64,000 bases of DNA. Source: Hyphomicrobiales bacterium (GTDB taxonomy: Bacteria > Pseudomonadota > Alphaproteobacteria > Rhizobiales > Rhizobiaceae). The position numbers and the translations under genes were made by a program. The stretch lies in NCBI GenBank assembly GCA_900470285.1, contig UCAG01000014.1:62001-126000 (forward strand). Reading direction: 5' to 3'. The notes beneath the pieces are model-generated. The model had not been told where the DNA came from. It saw only the letters and a list, made by a program, of their open reading frames with translations, and made no database searches. Shown in pieces: positions 9,593 to 18,461 of this stretch (the first letter of the stretch is position 1; each line of letters begins with the position of its first letter).

Positions 9593-11029
9593 GTGAGTGT
9601 AACAGTTATCAGAAACGCGGATATTGTCGTTGCGTGGGATAAGGACAGCCAAAGCCATATCTATGTAAAAAATGCCGATGTTGCTTTTGAAAACGGCAAG
9701 CTGACCTATGTCGGCACGGGTTATGCCGGTGTTGTTGATGCAGAACAGGACGGCCGTGGCTTTATGGTCATGCCGGGGCTGGTCAATATCCATTCTCACC
9801 CCGCAAGCGAACCGTTGAACAAGAGCATTCTCGATGAACTCGGTTCTCCGGGTCTGTATAATTCCGCGCTTTACGAATTCATGCCGATTATCCGTCCTGA
9901 TGCGGAGGGCGCAGAGGCTGCATGGAAAGTTGCCTATGCGGAACTGCTGAAGTCCGGCGTTACAACACTGGCTGACCTCTCCGTTGCCCATCCGTCATGG
10001 ATTGATTTGGCAGGGCAGAGTGGCCTGCGTGTTTGCATTACACCAATGTTCCGCACAGCGCGCTGGTACACCAAAAACGGTCATGTGGTGGAATATGAGT
10101 GGGATGAGGCCGTTGGCGAAAAAGCGATGGCACAGGCACTGGAAATGGTGGATGCTGCAGAGGCGCACCCGTCCGGCCGTCTGTTCTCCATGCTGTGTCC
10201 GGCGCAGATCGACACTTGCAGCGAAGGCCTGATCAAAGAGAGCTATACGGAAGCGCAGCGCCGCAAAATTCCCTGGCAGATCCATGCTGCACAATCGACT
10301 GTTGAGTTTCATGAGATTACCCGCCGTCACGGTGTTTCGCCGGTGCAATGGCTGGAGCAGCTTGATGTTTTGGGCGAGACCAGCATTGTCAGCCATGGGA
10401 TTTTCCTCGATGATTATCCGCGCAACAGCTGGCATACGCGCCGCGATCTTGATCTGCTGGTGGAAACCCGCACAGCGGTTGCCCATTGCCCGACCGTTTT
10501 CATGCGCCGCGGCATAGCTATGCGTGATTTCGGCCGTTACCTGCGCGCCGGCGTGCGCCTTGGTATCGGCACCGATACCTATCCGCATAATATGCTCGAA
10601 GAAATGCGCCATGTCGGTTACGTGGCGCGAATGATGGCTGAAAACCCGCGTACAGTTACATCCGGTGAGATTTTCACCGCAGCAACGGTGGGCGGTGCCG
10701 ATCTGCTCGGGCGTGATGATATCGGGCGTCTGGAAACAGGCTGTAATGCCGACTTGGTACTGGTCAATCTCGCGCATCCGATGATGCGGCCGGGTTATGA
10801 TCCGATCCGCAGCATGATCTATGCCGCAGCCGAGCGCGCTGTGGATACGGTCTATGTCGGCGGTGAGAAAGTGGTCGAGAAAGGCCGTTGCCTGACGATT
10901 GATTTTGAGCAGGCCGCTGAAGACCTTCACGCTGCACAGCAACGAACAGTTCAACGGGCACCGCAGGAAGACTGGGCAAAACGCCCTGTTACTGCTTACG
11001 CCCCGCATTCATTTTCCGGCCTTGCGTGA
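9593..11029 (+). CDS. Amidohydrolase (cytosine deaminase/AtzA-type), import operon 1
   Basis: 478-residue metal-dependent hydrolase of the amidohydrolase superfamily, subtype that includes chlorohydrolases and guanine/cytosine deaminases. Likely metal ligands are visible in order: H67 and H69 (GLVNIHSHP), H231 (WQIHAAQ), H268 (VSHGIF) and D328 (LGIGTDTYPHN). Start is GTG at 9593 with GGGGAG seven bases upstream; the nearby ATG at 9588 is out of frame. Different subfamily from the hydrolase that opens the operon, so two successive hydrolytic steps on the imported solute are possible. Substrate unknown. Confidence 0.87.
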   Translation: MSVTVIRNADIVVAWDKDSQSHIYVKNADVAFENGKLTYVGTGYAGVVDAEQDGRGFMVMPGLVNIHSHPASEPLNKSILDELGSPGLYNSALYEFMPIIRPDAEGAEAAWKVAYAELLKSGVTTLADLSVAHPSWIDLAGQSGLRVCITPMFRTARWYTKNGHVVEYEWDEAVGEKAMAQALEMVDAAEAHPSGRLFSMLCPAQIDTCSEGLIKESYTEAQRRKIPWQIHAAQSTVEFHEITRRHGVSPVQWLEQLDVLGETSIVSHGIFLDDYPRNSWHTRRDLDLLVETRTAVAHCPTVFMRRGIAMRDFGRYLRAGVRLGIGTDTYPHNMLEEMRHVGYVARMMAENPRTVTSGEIFTAATVGGADLLGRDDIGRLETGCNADLVLVNLAHPMMRPGYDPIRSMIYAAAERAVDTVYVGGEKVVEKGRCLTIDFEQAAEDLHAAQQRTVQRAPQEDWAKRPVTAYAPHSFSGLA

Positions 11030-11047
11030 GCAAGCCAAAGCAATATT

Positions 11048-11071
11048 CCGGTCATATGGAAATATGACCGG
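11048..11071 (+). other. Perfect tetraloop hairpin between hydrolase and ATPase genes
   Basis: CCGGTCATAT and ATATGACCGG form a perfect 10-bp stem closed by GGAA. It lies 15 bases before the next ATG, close to its ribosome site (CTTGGAGAAG), so it may influence translation of the ATPase. Confidence 0.6.
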
Positions 11072-11086
11072 CTTGGAGAAGACACT

Positions 11087-12067
11087 ATGACAGAACCGGT
11101 TCTCGAAATCCGCAATCTCGTCACGGAGTTTAAAACCCCGAACGGTGTTATCCGTGCGGTGGACGGTATTTCGCTGAAAGTCGAGCGCGGTAAGACACTG
11201 GGTATTGTGGGGGAGAGCGGCTGCGGTAAATCCATGCTGTCGCTGTCGGTCATGGGGCTGGTGCCGCCACCCGGCAAAAATGCCGGCGGTGAGGTGATTT
11301 TTGAAGGACAGGATCTGCTGAAATTGTCGCCGGATGATATGCGCAGGCTGCGCGGCAACCGCATTGCGATGATCTTTCAGGAGCCGATGACTTCGCTCAA
11401 TCCGGTTCACACAATCGGCTATCAGTTGGTTGAAGCACTGCAGGCGCATCATAAAAAGCCATATAAGGAAATGCGTGAGGAAGCGATTGAAGCGCTGCGT
11501 AAAGTGCGCATTCCTGCGCCGGAACGCCGTTTTGATGAGTATCCGCATCAACTGTCCGGTGGTATGCGCCAGCGTGTCATGATTGCGATGGCGCTGGTTT
11601 GCAAACCGGTTTTGCTGATCGCTGATGAGCCGACAACGGCGCTGGATGTGACCATTCAGGCGCAGATTCTCAATCTTCTGCGTGAGTTGCAGCAGGAAAC
11701 CAATATGGCAATCATCCTCATTACCCATGATCTGGGTGTGGTGGCGCAGGTCGCCGATGATGTGGCGGTGATGTATGCCGGTAAAGTGGCGGAGCGCGCT
11801 TCCGTCAATGCAATTTTCAAAGACCCGCAGCATCCCTATACCATTGGTCTGATGGGCTCGATGCCGCGTATGGATGAGGATGTTGACCGGTTGGTGGCAA
11901 TCAGCGGTGTTGTGCCGCCGCCGTTCCGTTTGCCGTCGGGTTGCCGGTTCAACCCGCGTTGCCCGTTTTCCGATGAGGAATGCACAGCAACTCTGCCTGC
12001 TCTGCATGAACTCCAAGCCAATCATCTTGTTGCCTGCCATAAAGCACCGGTGGAGGATTTCGTATGA
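11087..12067 (+). CDS. PepT-family ABC importer ATPase (DppD-like), import operon 1
   Basis: 326-residue ATP-binding subunit. Walker A GESGCGKS, signature LSGGMRQR, Walker [13 protein letters not shown] and switch ITHDLGVV are all intact. The C-terminal oligopeptide-transporter extension is present ([15 protein letters not shown]). It overlaps the following DppF-like ATPase by 4 bases; the two should form the heterodimer under the DppBC-like permeases. Confidence 0.95.
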   Translation: MTEPVLEIRNLVTEFKTPNGVIRAVDGISLKVERGKTLGIVGESGCGKSMLSLSVMGLVPPPGKNAGGEVIFEGQDLLKLSPDDMRRLRGNRIAMIFQEPMTSLNPVHTIGYQLVEALQAHHKKPYKEMREEAIEALRKVRIPAPERRFDEYPHQLSGGMRQRVMIAMALVCKPVLLIADEPTTALDVTIQAQILNLLRELQQETNMAIILITHDLGVVAQVADDVAVMYAGKVAERASVNAIFKDPQHPYTIGLMGSMPRMDEDVDRLVAISGVVPPPFRLPSGCRFNPRCPFSDEECTATLPALHELQANHLVACHKAPVEDFV

Positions 12068-13143
12068 CACAACCCCTTCTGGAGCTGCAGGGCATTTCCA
12101 AACATTTCCCTGTTAAAAAAGGTCTGATCCGTCAAAAAGTGGTCGGCACAGTCCGTGCTGTGGATGAAGTTTCTTTCAAGCTGATGGCCGGAGAAACACT
12201 GGCGATTGTGGGGGAAAGCGGTTGCGGTAAGTCCACCACTGCACGTCTGGCGCTGCGTCTGCTGGAGCCGACCGCCGGTCGGGTGCTGTTTGAGGGTGAA
12301 GATGTCACCAATGCCAGCGGCACCAAGCTGCGTGATCTGCGCCGCCAGATGCAGGTGGTGTTTCAGGATCCTTATGCCAGTCTCAATCCGCGTATGACCG
12401 TGGGTGAACTGATTGCCGAGCCGATGCTGGTACATGGGGTCGGCACCGATGCTTCGCGCCGTGAGCGGGTGATTGAACTGTTGCGCCGTGTCGATCTGGC
12501 GCCTTACCATGCCGCGCGCTATCCGCATGAATTTTCCGGCGGGCAACGTCAGCGCATCGGTATTGCCCGAGCGCTTTCCCTGTCGCCGAAACTGATTGTC
12601 TGCGATGAGCCGGTCTCGGCGCTGGATGTGTCCATTCAGGCGCAGGTGGTCAATCTGCTCAAAGATTTGCAGAAAGAAATGGGACTGTCTTACCTGTTTA
12701 TTTCGCACGGGCTGCCGGTGGTCAAACATATGGCTGACCGTGTGGCAGTGATGTATCTCGGACAGGTGGTGGAGATCGCGGACAAGCATCAGCTTTATAA
12801 CAATCCGCGCCATCCTTATACGCAGGCTTTGCTGTCTGCCGCGCCGCAGCCTGATCCGGCCTCACGCGGTTCGTGGAATGTGCTGGGCGGCGATGTGCCG
12901 AGCCCGCTCAATCCGCCGTCCGGTTGCCGTTTTCACACCCGTTGTCCGCTGGCGCAGGATTTGTGCAAACAGCAGGTGCCTGAATTGAAGGATTTAGGAA
13001 CCGGCCAGCAGGTCGCCTGCCATTTTGAAGCGCAGGTGCCTGTCTTCAAACATGCAGCGCATTTCGCTTCCGGTGCGGAGAAATTGCAGCAGCGTCTGGG
13101 ATTGTTCGCCAAAAAACGCGCTGAAAAAGAACAGGCTGCCTAG
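12064..13143 (+). CDS. PepT-family ABC importer ATPase (DppF-like), import operon 1
   Basis: 359-residue partner ATPase. Walker [10 protein letters not shown], signature FSGGQRQR and Walker [13 protein letters not shown] are intact, and the Cys-containing C-terminal extension is present ([15 protein letters not shown]). Odd point: the switch region reads FISHGLPVV, with Gly216 after His215 where the other five ATPases in this window have HD. The tail after the extension is lysine/glutamate rich ([10 protein letters not shown]). Its TAG stop lies at the edge of a palindromic repeat. Confidence 0.94.
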   Translation: MTQPLLELQGISKHFPVKKGLIRQKVVGTVRAVDEVSFKLMAGETLAIVGESGCGKSTTARLALRLLEPTAGRVLFEGEDVTNASGTKLRDLRRQMQVVFQDPYASLNPRMTVGELIAEPMLVHGVGTDASRRERVIELLRRVDLAPYHAARYPHEFSGGQRQRIGIARALSLSPKLIVCDEPVSALDVSIQAQVVNLLKDLQKEMGLSYLFISHGLPVVKHMADRVAVMYLGQVVEIADKHQLYNNPRHPYTQALLSAAPQPDPASRGSWNVLGGDVPSPLNPPSGCRFHTRCPLAQDLCKQQVPELKDLGTGQQVACHFEAQVPVFKHAAHFASGAEKLQQRLGLFAKKRAEKEQAA

Positions 13144-13200
13144 AGCATTTCCAGCAAAAGTGTGAAGCGGTTTTGCGTAGGATAATGCGTAAAAATAAAG
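13143..13200 (+). repeat. Palindromic intergenic repeat, copy A
   Basis: Starts GAGCATTTCCAGCAAAAGTG at 13143. The first 36 bases match copy B (43385-43420) at 34 positions by eye. GCAAAA and TTTTGC arms give an internal hairpin, and GCAT/ATGC arms lie further out. It begins at the G of the preceding TAG stop. Confidence 0.75.
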
Positions 13201-13212
13201 ACCAGTAAAATA

Positions 13213-13248
13213 AAACAGGCTGCCTCAGTTCTGAAGCGGCCTGTTTTT
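13213..13248. terminator. Bidirectional intrinsic terminator
   Basis: AAACAGGC (from 13213) pairs with GCCTGTTT (from 13239), with further pairing inside and T/A runs on both sides (TTTTTTG on plus, TTTTA on minus). It separates the convergent import operon 1 and the AGCS symporter gene. Confidence 0.85.
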
Positions 13249-13258
13249 TGATTGGTGG

Positions 13259-14656
13259 TTATTTCCAGATTTCGCCGTCAACTTTGCCTTTCAGCTCCGG
13301 ATAGTCCTTGAGTGTGAAATGCGGTGTGCCGGATTTTTGCTGGTCGAAATAATCCTTAGTCACTTTCACAACTGTGCCGGAAAGCAGTGCAATGGCAATC
13401 AGGTTGATGGTTGCCATCAGGCCCATGGCCGCATCAGCTGCATTGAACACGGTGAGAATGCTTTCATAGGCACCCCAGACAACCATCAGCAATGTGCCGC
13501 AACGCAGCAAGGAGATCCACAGACGTTTACCGGCACCCAGATAAATCATGGCATTTTCCGCATAGGCGTAATTACCAATGATCGAGGTGAAGGCGAAGAA
13601 GAAGATTGCAATACTGATGAAATAGCTGCCGAACCAGCCGATATGCACAGTCATGGCTTCCTGTGTCAGAAGCGTGCCGGTGAGACCGGAATTTGGTGCC
13701 AGTTTGTGCGACAGCAGGATCATGATCGCTGTTGCAGTACAAATCAGAATTGTATCAATGAACACGCCGAGCGCCTGCACAAAACCCTGTGAGGACGGGT
13801 GGTGCGGGTTGGGAGTGGCAGATGCCGCGATATTCGGTGCAGAGCCCATACCGGCTTCATTGGAGAACAGCCCGCGTTTCACGCCATTCATCAGCGCACC
13901 GGCGATACCGCCTGCCGCGGCTTCCACACCAAAGGCACTTTTGACAATCAGCGCAAGCAAAGCCGGAACTTCGGTAATATTGGCGATCAGTACGTAGAGC
14001 GCAACGCCGAGGTAAATGGCTGCCATAAACGGCACAACCAGTTCGGCCACACGGGCAATCTGACGGATACCACCGAAAATGACGATACCGGCAAGTGCCG
14101 CGATCACAATGCCGACCACTATTTTGGAGAAGCCGAAGGAGCCGTTCATAGCATCGGCAATGGCATTAGCCTGCACAGCATTAAACACCAGACCAAAGGC
14201 GAGGATCAGACAGACCGAAAAGATGACAGCGATCCACGGGGCTTTCAGACCTTTGGAAATATAATAGGCTGGACCGCCACGGAACTGGCCATTCGCATCA
14301 CGGATTTTATAAAGCTGTGCCAGAGTGCTTTCAGAATAGGCTGTTGCCATGCCGACGAAAGCGACAATCCACATCCAGAAAATTGCACCGGCACCCCCGA
14401 GATAAAGCGCAACCGCTACGCCGGCAATATTGCCGGTACCGACACGGGAAGCAAGGCTGGTACACAATGCCTGAAACGGGGTAATCCCGTTGTCGTCACG
14501 CTTTGGAGCGCGCATGACCGAGCGGAAAAACTCAGGAAAATGCAGAAGCTGAATGAATTTAAGCCTGACCGAGAAGTAAATCCCGACAGCAAGTAACCCG
14601 TAAATCAGGACATAGTCCCAGAGGATCGTGTTTATAAAGGCAATAATTGTCGTCAT
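13259..14656 (-). CDS. AGCS-family alanine/glycine:cation symporter
   Basis: 465-residue inner-membrane symporter of the AGCS family, importing alanine, glycine or similar amino acids with Na+ or H+. Several family motifs are visible: the N-terminal GVYFS-type IYFSVRLKFIQLLHF segment, SLASRVGTGNIAGVAVALYLGGAGAIFWMW (read in two parts), GVKRGLFSNEAGMGSAP, and the ENAMIYLG region. About 10-11 helices. A GGAG site lies 12 bases before the ATG. A 16-bp palindrome lies upstream and may be an operator. Next to a ureide-type enzyme gene on the same strand, though each has its own flanking signals. Confidence 0.93.
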   Translation of the reverse strand: MTTIIAFINTILWDYVLIYGLLAVGIYFSVRLKFIQLLHFPEFFRSVMRAPKRDDNGITPFQALCTSLASRVGTGNIAGVAVALYLGGAGAIFWMWIVAFVGMATAYSESTLAQLYKIRDANGQFRGGPAYYISKGLKAPWIAVIFSVCLILAFGLVFNAVQANAIADAMNGSFGFSKIVVGIVIAALAGIVIFGGIRQIARVAELVVPFMAAIYLGVALYVLIANITEVPALLALIVKSAFGVEAAAGGIAGALMNGVKRGLFSNEAGMGSAPNIAASATPNPHHPSSQGFVQALGVFIDTILICTATAIMILLSHKLAPNSGLTGTLLTQEAMTVHIGWFGSYFISIAIFFFAFTSIIGNYAYAENAMIYLGAGKRLWISLLRCGTLLMVVWGAYESILTVFNAADAAMGLMATINLIAIALLSGTVVKVTKDYFDQQKSGTPHFTLKDYPELKGKVDGEIWK

Positions 14657-14677
14657 TTGTATGATACGCTCCGGTCA

Positions 14678-14693
14678 CACCTCAGCTGAGGTG
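14678..14693. promoter_or_regulatory. 16-bp perfect palindrome upstream of the AGCS symporter
   Basis: CACCTCAGCTGAGGTG, 21 bases before the symporter ATG on the minus strand, with GTCA/TGAC flanks that partly extend the symmetry. It may be an operator or a leader hairpin affecting translation. Confidence 0.5.
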
Positions 14694-14759
14694 ACGATGT
14701 CGTTTTGCGGTAAATATGACTTAATAAATCGTTTTTGCTTATATTCAGATTCATTGCTG

Positions 14760-14794
14760 AGAGCATTGCATTCAACATGAATGTAAACCGCTCT
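14760..14794. repeat. Palindromic repeat-like element
   Basis: AGAGCATTGCATTCA, spacer ACA, then TGAATG and a closing GCTCT: an imperfect hairpin bounded by AGAGC/GCTCT. Elements at 38932 and 43446 have the same boundary pattern, suggesting one degenerate family. Confidence 0.45.
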
Positions 14795-14851
14795 GGTTCT
14801 TTAGCAAGGACTGAAGAGTGGTGCTTTTGCCAATTAAATCCGGCGCTGTCA

Positions 14852-14890
14852 AAAATACAGCCGCACGGTCTGTGTAAAACCGGCGGCTGT
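14852..14890 (-). terminator. Intrinsic terminator downstream of the ureidoglycine aminohydrolase-like gene
   Basis: On the minus strand ACAGCCGC (complement of 14883-14890) pairs with GCGGCTGT (complement of 14857-14864), followed by ATTTTT. Perfect 8-bp stem, 18-base loop, and T run in the correct direction. Confidence 0.7.
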
Positions 14891-14916
14891 CGTGTGAAAA
14901 ATGATTGTTTATCTGG

Positions 14917-15741
14917 TCAGATTTTAAGTTTTACATGGCGGTTGACGTCTTTGTAGAGCAGGTAGCGGAACTTGCCCGGGCCACCGGCATAGCAGGCCTG
15001 CGGGCAGAAAGCGCGCAGCCACATATAGTCACCGGCCTCAACCTCAACCCAGTCCTGATTGAGACGATAAACTGCTTTACCTTCAAGTACATAAAGGCCA
15101 TGCTCCATCACATGGGTCTCGGCAAAAGGAATAATGGCACCCGGCTCGAAGGTGACGATATTGACATGCATATCGTGGCGCAGATCGCTTGGGTCAACAA
15201 AGCGGGTGGTTGCCCATTTGCCGTCAGTGTCCGGCATGGCAACCGGTTCGACTTCGGACTCATGTTTGAAGAAGGCTTCCGGCACATCCAGACCGTTCAC
15301 ATATTCAAAACTCTTGCGAATCCAGTGGAAACGGGCAGGGGCATCGCTTTTATTGCGCACAGTCCAGAGGCTTTTGGGCGGCAGAAACGCATAACTGCCT
15401 GCACGCATGGCATAGTCTTTGCCGTCAAGCGTAATGACAATATTGCCCTCGACCACGAAAATACCGGCTTCGGCATCCGGATCAGGTTCAGGCTTGTCAC
15501 TGCCGCCCTGCGGTTCCAGTTCGACGATATATTGCGCAAAGCTTTCGGCAAAGCCGGATAACGGGCGCGATAAAATCCAGACCCGTGTCTTATCCCAGAA
15601 TGGCAGACAGGAGGTGACAATATCCATCATCACACCTTTAGGGATAACCGCATAGGCTTCAGTGAATACGGCACGGTCGCTCAGCAATTGTGTCTGCTTG
15701 GGTGCGCCGCCAGTTGGCGCGTAATAAGTACGGTCAGTCAT
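14917..15741 (-). CDS. allE: (S)-ureidoglycine aminohydrolase-like bicupin (AllE/YlbA family)
   Basis: 274 residues, two cupin barrels. Family members convert (S)-ureidoglycine to (S)-ureidoglycolate and ammonia in allantoin breakdown. The C-terminal cupin shows the metal motif ETHVMEHGLYVLEGKAVY and the AllE-typical DYMWLRAFCPQACYAGG; the N-terminal cupin shows GIFVVEGNI and FLPPKSLW. The ATG at 15739-15741 has GGGAG seven bases upstream; an in-frame start 10 codons earlier lacks support. No other allantoin gene is adjacent, so substrate assignment rests on similarity recalled from the E. coli protein. An ATTGT/ACAAT operator-like site lies upstream. Confidence 0.82.
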   Translation of the reverse strand: MTDRTYYAPTGGAPKQTQLLSDRAVFTEAYAVIPKGVMMDIVTSCLPFWDKTRVWILSRPLSGFAESFAQYIVELEPQGGSDKPEPDPDAEAGIFVVEGNIVITLDGKDYAMRAGSYAFLPPKSLWTVRNKSDAPARFHWIRKSFEYVNGLDVPEAFFKHESEVEPVAMPDTDGKWATTRFVDPSDLRHDMHVNIVTFEPGAIIPFAETHVMEHGLYVLEGKAVYRLNQDWVEVEAGDYMWLRAFCPQACYAGGPGKFRYLLYKDVNRHVKLKI

Positions 15742-15835
15742 AATATCTCCCGTTTCCGTTTTCCTCTGCAACAGTCAGGCCGGTTTTCGGTAATTCTGCA
15801 AGAGGGCTTAGCGGGATTATCACCGAAATTTATAA

Positions 15836-15852
15836 ATTGTCGACAATATTGT
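15836..15852. promoter_or_regulatory. Overlapping palindromes upstream of the allE-like gene (possible regulator site)
   Basis: ATTGTCGACAATATTGT contains two overlapping perfect palindromes, ATTGTCGACAAT (15836-15847) and ACAATATTGT (15843-15852), so the half-site ATTGT occurs three times in alternating orientation. About 95 bases before the allE-like ATG. TTGT/ACAA half-sites are typical of FCD-type GntR regulators; that assignment is inference. Confidence 0.45.
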
Positions 15853-15855
15853 ATA

Positions 15856-15892
15856 TAATTTCCCGTTTATCGGATAAATAAACGGGAAATTA
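15856..15892. terminator. 15-bp perfect hairpin downstream of import operon 2
   Basis: TAATTTCCCGTTTAT and ATAAACGGGAAATTA form a perfect 15-bp stem with loop CGGATAA, 8 bases beyond the GDPD stop. The stem ends in A/T bases but lacks a long T tract. Probably ends or protects the minus-strand import operon 2 message. Confidence 0.6.
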
Positions 15893-15900
15893 CTCTGCGG

Positions 15901-16617
15901 TCAGGCGAGATCAGGCCGGTCTGTGGTGATCTGACGGATTGGTGTGTTTTTCCAGAACTCCAGTTCAGGCTCAGTATTCGGTACCCAAACGCCAAGACGT
16001 TCCGGCGCGATCCGGCTGGTGATGGCGTCCCAGCTATGGAAGAGCAGGGCTTTTTCCACGGCGAGAATATCGGCATGCGTGTCGAAATAATCGAGTGTTT
16101 CCTGCAAGCCGCCGAGAATAGTGGCGCTGAAAGCATTGAGTGAGGCGAGGCGGCGGATTTCCGGTGCAATATCTTTCACTTGCTCCAATACCTGACGGGT
16201 AAAGCCGGTAAGTATGCACTGGTCTTCCATACCCTGTGCGTGGATGATCTGCACAACGGCATCGGTGAGGCCGTCATAGAGATCGCCATTGGCGCGGTTT
16301 TTCAGCTCAACATGCAGTTCCATGCCGGTCGGTTTGAAGATTTCCAATACTTCTTCAAACAGCGGAATATGCTCCTCCATGCTTTCGCGCAGAAACGTAT
16401 TCACTCGCGCTGTTTTGGAAAGCTCCGCGACATCGCCGATACCGTTGGTGGTGCGCTCCAAAGTCGGATCATGCAGCACAACCACTTCACCGGCATTGGT
16501 CAGATGCAGATCAAATTCCACACCGGCAATATTGAGATCAGCGGTTTTGCGAAAACCGGAGAGGGAGTTTTCAGGCCAGAGATTGCGCGCGCCGCGATGG
16601 CCGATAATACGTGTCAT
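15901..16617 (-). CDS. Glycerophosphodiester phosphodiesterase family protein (UgpQ-like)
   Basis: 238-residue cytoplasmic GDPD enzyme, which normally splits glycerophosphodiesters into sn-glycerol 3-phosphate and an alcohol. Motifs: HRGARNLWPENS (catalytic H7, R8), GVEFDLHLT (metal Glu/Asp), VVLHDPTLERTTNG (second catalytic His), ELHVELKNR. Length is typical for UgpQ. Last gene of import operon 2, 14 bases after the DppC-like permease. The link with a PepT-family importer resembles agrocinopine (acc) systems, where the imported solute is a sugar phosphodiester. That parallel is inference. Confidence 0.9.
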   Translation of the reverse strand: MTRIIGHRGARNLWPENSLSGFRKTADLNIAGVEFDLHLTNAGEVVVLHDPTLERTTNGIGDVAELSKTARVNTFLRESMEEHIPLFEEVLEIFKPTGMELHVELKNRANGDLYDGLTDAVVQIIHAQGMEDQCILTGFTRQVLEQVKDIAPEIRRLASLNAFSATILGGLQETLDYFDTHADILAVEKALLFHSWDAITSRIAPERLGVWVPNTEPELEFWKNTPIRQITTDRPDLA

Positions 16618-16631
16618 TACAGAGGTTCCTT

Positions 16632-17507
16632 TTAACGAATGGTCGGGTCGAGTTTGTCGCGGAGCCAGTCACCAAGGATGGAAATCGACAGTGTGGTGAA
16701 CATGATCACAAAGGCCGGTGCCAGCATGATCCACGGCGCGGTGGTCAGATATTCACGGCCATAGCCGACCATATTGCCGAGGCTGGATTTTGGTGGCTGC
16801 ACGCCGAGACCTAAGAAGGACAGGCTGCTTTCCAGCAGAATAATCTCGGGGAAAGTCAGGGTCATGGAGACGATCAGCGTCGAGGCAATATTCGGCAGGA
16901 TATGGCGCAGATAGACCCATGATTGCTTGGCACCAAGCTGCGTCACTGCAGCGGCATAGCCCTGCGAACTGGCGGAAATGGCGAGACCACGGGCGATACG
17001 CGCATAGCGCTCCCAGCCGTAAAGCCCCATCAGGCAAACCAGCAGAACCATGGAATTGCCGAAGAACGCCAGCACAGACAGAGCGAGGATCAGGAACGGT
17101 AATGCGGCCTGAAAATCGGCCAGTGTCAGCACCACCTGCTCCACGGTCTTGCGGAAATTCGCAGCAAGGAAACCGACGGTGGTGCCGAGCAGGGTGGAGA
17201 TGATTGTGGCACCAAAGGCGATCAGCAGAGAGACACGGATGGATTCAATCAGGCGGGATAATACATCGCGCCCGACCTCATCTGTACCGAGCCAATGCAG
17301 CGGGTGGCCGGGCATGACGAGGCGGCTTTTAAGATCCATCGCGGTAATGCTGTAAGGGCGAATCCAGTCAGCGGTAATGGCAATGATAATCATTGCTGCA
17401 AACCAGATCAGCGACAGTACCACTAATAGCGGTATGCGTTTCTTTTTGCGTTTATGGGCATTCACCGCAGGCACAACGGCACTGTCACTGATTGAGAGTT
17501 CAGACAT
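16632..17507 (-). CDS. PepT-family ABC importer, permease subunit (DppC-like), import operon 2
   Basis: 291-residue permease. A cytoplasmic N-terminus with KRKKKRIP precedes the first helix, then the DppC-type LHWLGTDEVGRDVLSRLIES motif, an EAA-loop region around AAAVTQLGAKQSWVYLRHI, and a final WLRDKLDPTIR. An AAGGA ribosome site lies upstream. Twelve bases separate it from the DppB-like gene. Confidence 0.94.
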   Translation of the reverse strand: MSELSISDSAVVPAVNAHKRKKKRIPLLVVLSLIWFAAMIIIAITADWIRPYSITAMDLKSRLVMPGHPLHWLGTDEVGRDVLSRLIESIRVSLLIAFGATIISTLLGTTVGFLAANFRKTVEQVVLTLADFQAALPFLILALSVLAFFGNSMVLLVCLMGLYGWERYARIARGLAISASSQGYAAAVTQLGAKQSWVYLRHILPNIASTLIVSMTLTFPEIILLESSLSFLGLGVQPPKSSLGNMVGYGREYLTTAPWIMLAPAFVIMFTTLSISILGDWLRDKLDPTIR

Positions 17508-17519
17508 CAGCCGGTTCCT

Positions 17520-18449
17520 TTACGCTTTGGCCTGATTATCGCGCAGGCGCGGATCGAGAAAACCATAGAGCAAGTCAACAACGAGATTGGACAGCACCAT
17601 AGTGGAGGCAATCAGCAGCAGGATACATTGCACCACCGCGAGATCACGGTTGGAAACCGCAACCACCAACAGGCGCCCGACACCAGGCCATGAGAACAGG
17701 GATTCAATCACCACTGCACCAGCAACCAGTGAGCCGACCATAAAGCCGACCAGTGTCACAATCGGGATAGCTGCATTGGGCAATGCGTGATTGCGGATGA
17801 CATCGCCCCAGCGCACGCCTTTGGCACTGGCGGTGCGGATATAAGGTTGGCCGAGAATTTCGATCATCGCACTGCGGGCAAAGCGGGCGAGAATAGCGGC
17901 ACCGGCAATGCTCATGGTGAGCACCGGCAGAATGGCATGCATCCAGGTATCACTGCCGCCGGAAGGCAACCATTTCAGCGTCACGGAGAAGATCAGCACC
18001 AGCACCAGACCGAGCACGAAATTCGGCAGGGTAAAGCCGATAATGGCGGTCATCATCACCAGCCGGTCGATGATACTGTCACGATGGAGTGCCGCATAAA
18101 CACCGGCAGGAATACCGATTGCCAGATTGAGCAGCAATGTCGGAATAGTCAGCATCAGCGTGGCCGGAATACGCTCGGCAACCAGATCAATCGCTTTCTG
18201 GCCGTCGCGCATGGAGACACCGAGATCGCCCTGAAAAATCGCCCCGAAATAGCTGAAATATTGCACGAGGATCGGCTGATCCAGCCCCCATGCCTTGCGG
18301 AAGGCTTCAATCGCCTGCGGCGGTGCATCGGGGCCGAGAATGATCTGTGCCGGATCGCCGGACATGCGCAGCACGATAAAGGCAAAGGTCACAACCATCA
18401 TGACCGTGATAAAGGCCCGGAAAAGACGGGTGAGAAAAAAGGAAATCAT
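17520..18449 (-). CDS. PepT-family ABC importer, permease subunit (DppB-like), import operon 2
   Basis: 309-residue permease with about six helices. The DppB pattern is visible as FIVLRMSGDPAQIILG, GLDQPILVQYFSYFG and GDLGVSMRDG, with the EAA region at QPYIRTASAKGVRWGDV and end YGFLDPRLRDN. AGGACAG precedes the ATG. Placed between the ATPases and the DppC-like subunit in the operon. Confidence 0.94.
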   Translation of the reverse strand: MISFFLTRLFRAFITVMMVVTFAFIVLRMSGDPAQIILGPDAPPQAIEAFRKAWGLDQPILVQYFSYFGAIFQGDLGVSMRDGQKAIDLVAERIPATLMLTIPTLLLNLAIGIPAGVYAALHRDSIIDRLVMMTAIIGFTLPNFVLGLVLVLIFSVTLKWLPSGGSDTWMHAILPVLTMSIAGAAILARFARSAMIEILGQPYIRTASAKGVRWGDVIRNHALPNAAIPIVTLVGFMVGSLVAGAVVIESLFSWPGVGRLLVVAVSNRDLAVVQCILLLIASTMVLSNLVVDLLYGFLDPRLRDNQAKA

Positions 18450-18461
18450 CAGTCTGTCCTG

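Noticed and set aside
8636-9991. 451-residue antisense open frame across import operon 1
   Set aside because: Opposite the binding protein and second amidohydrolase; no motif, no start signal.
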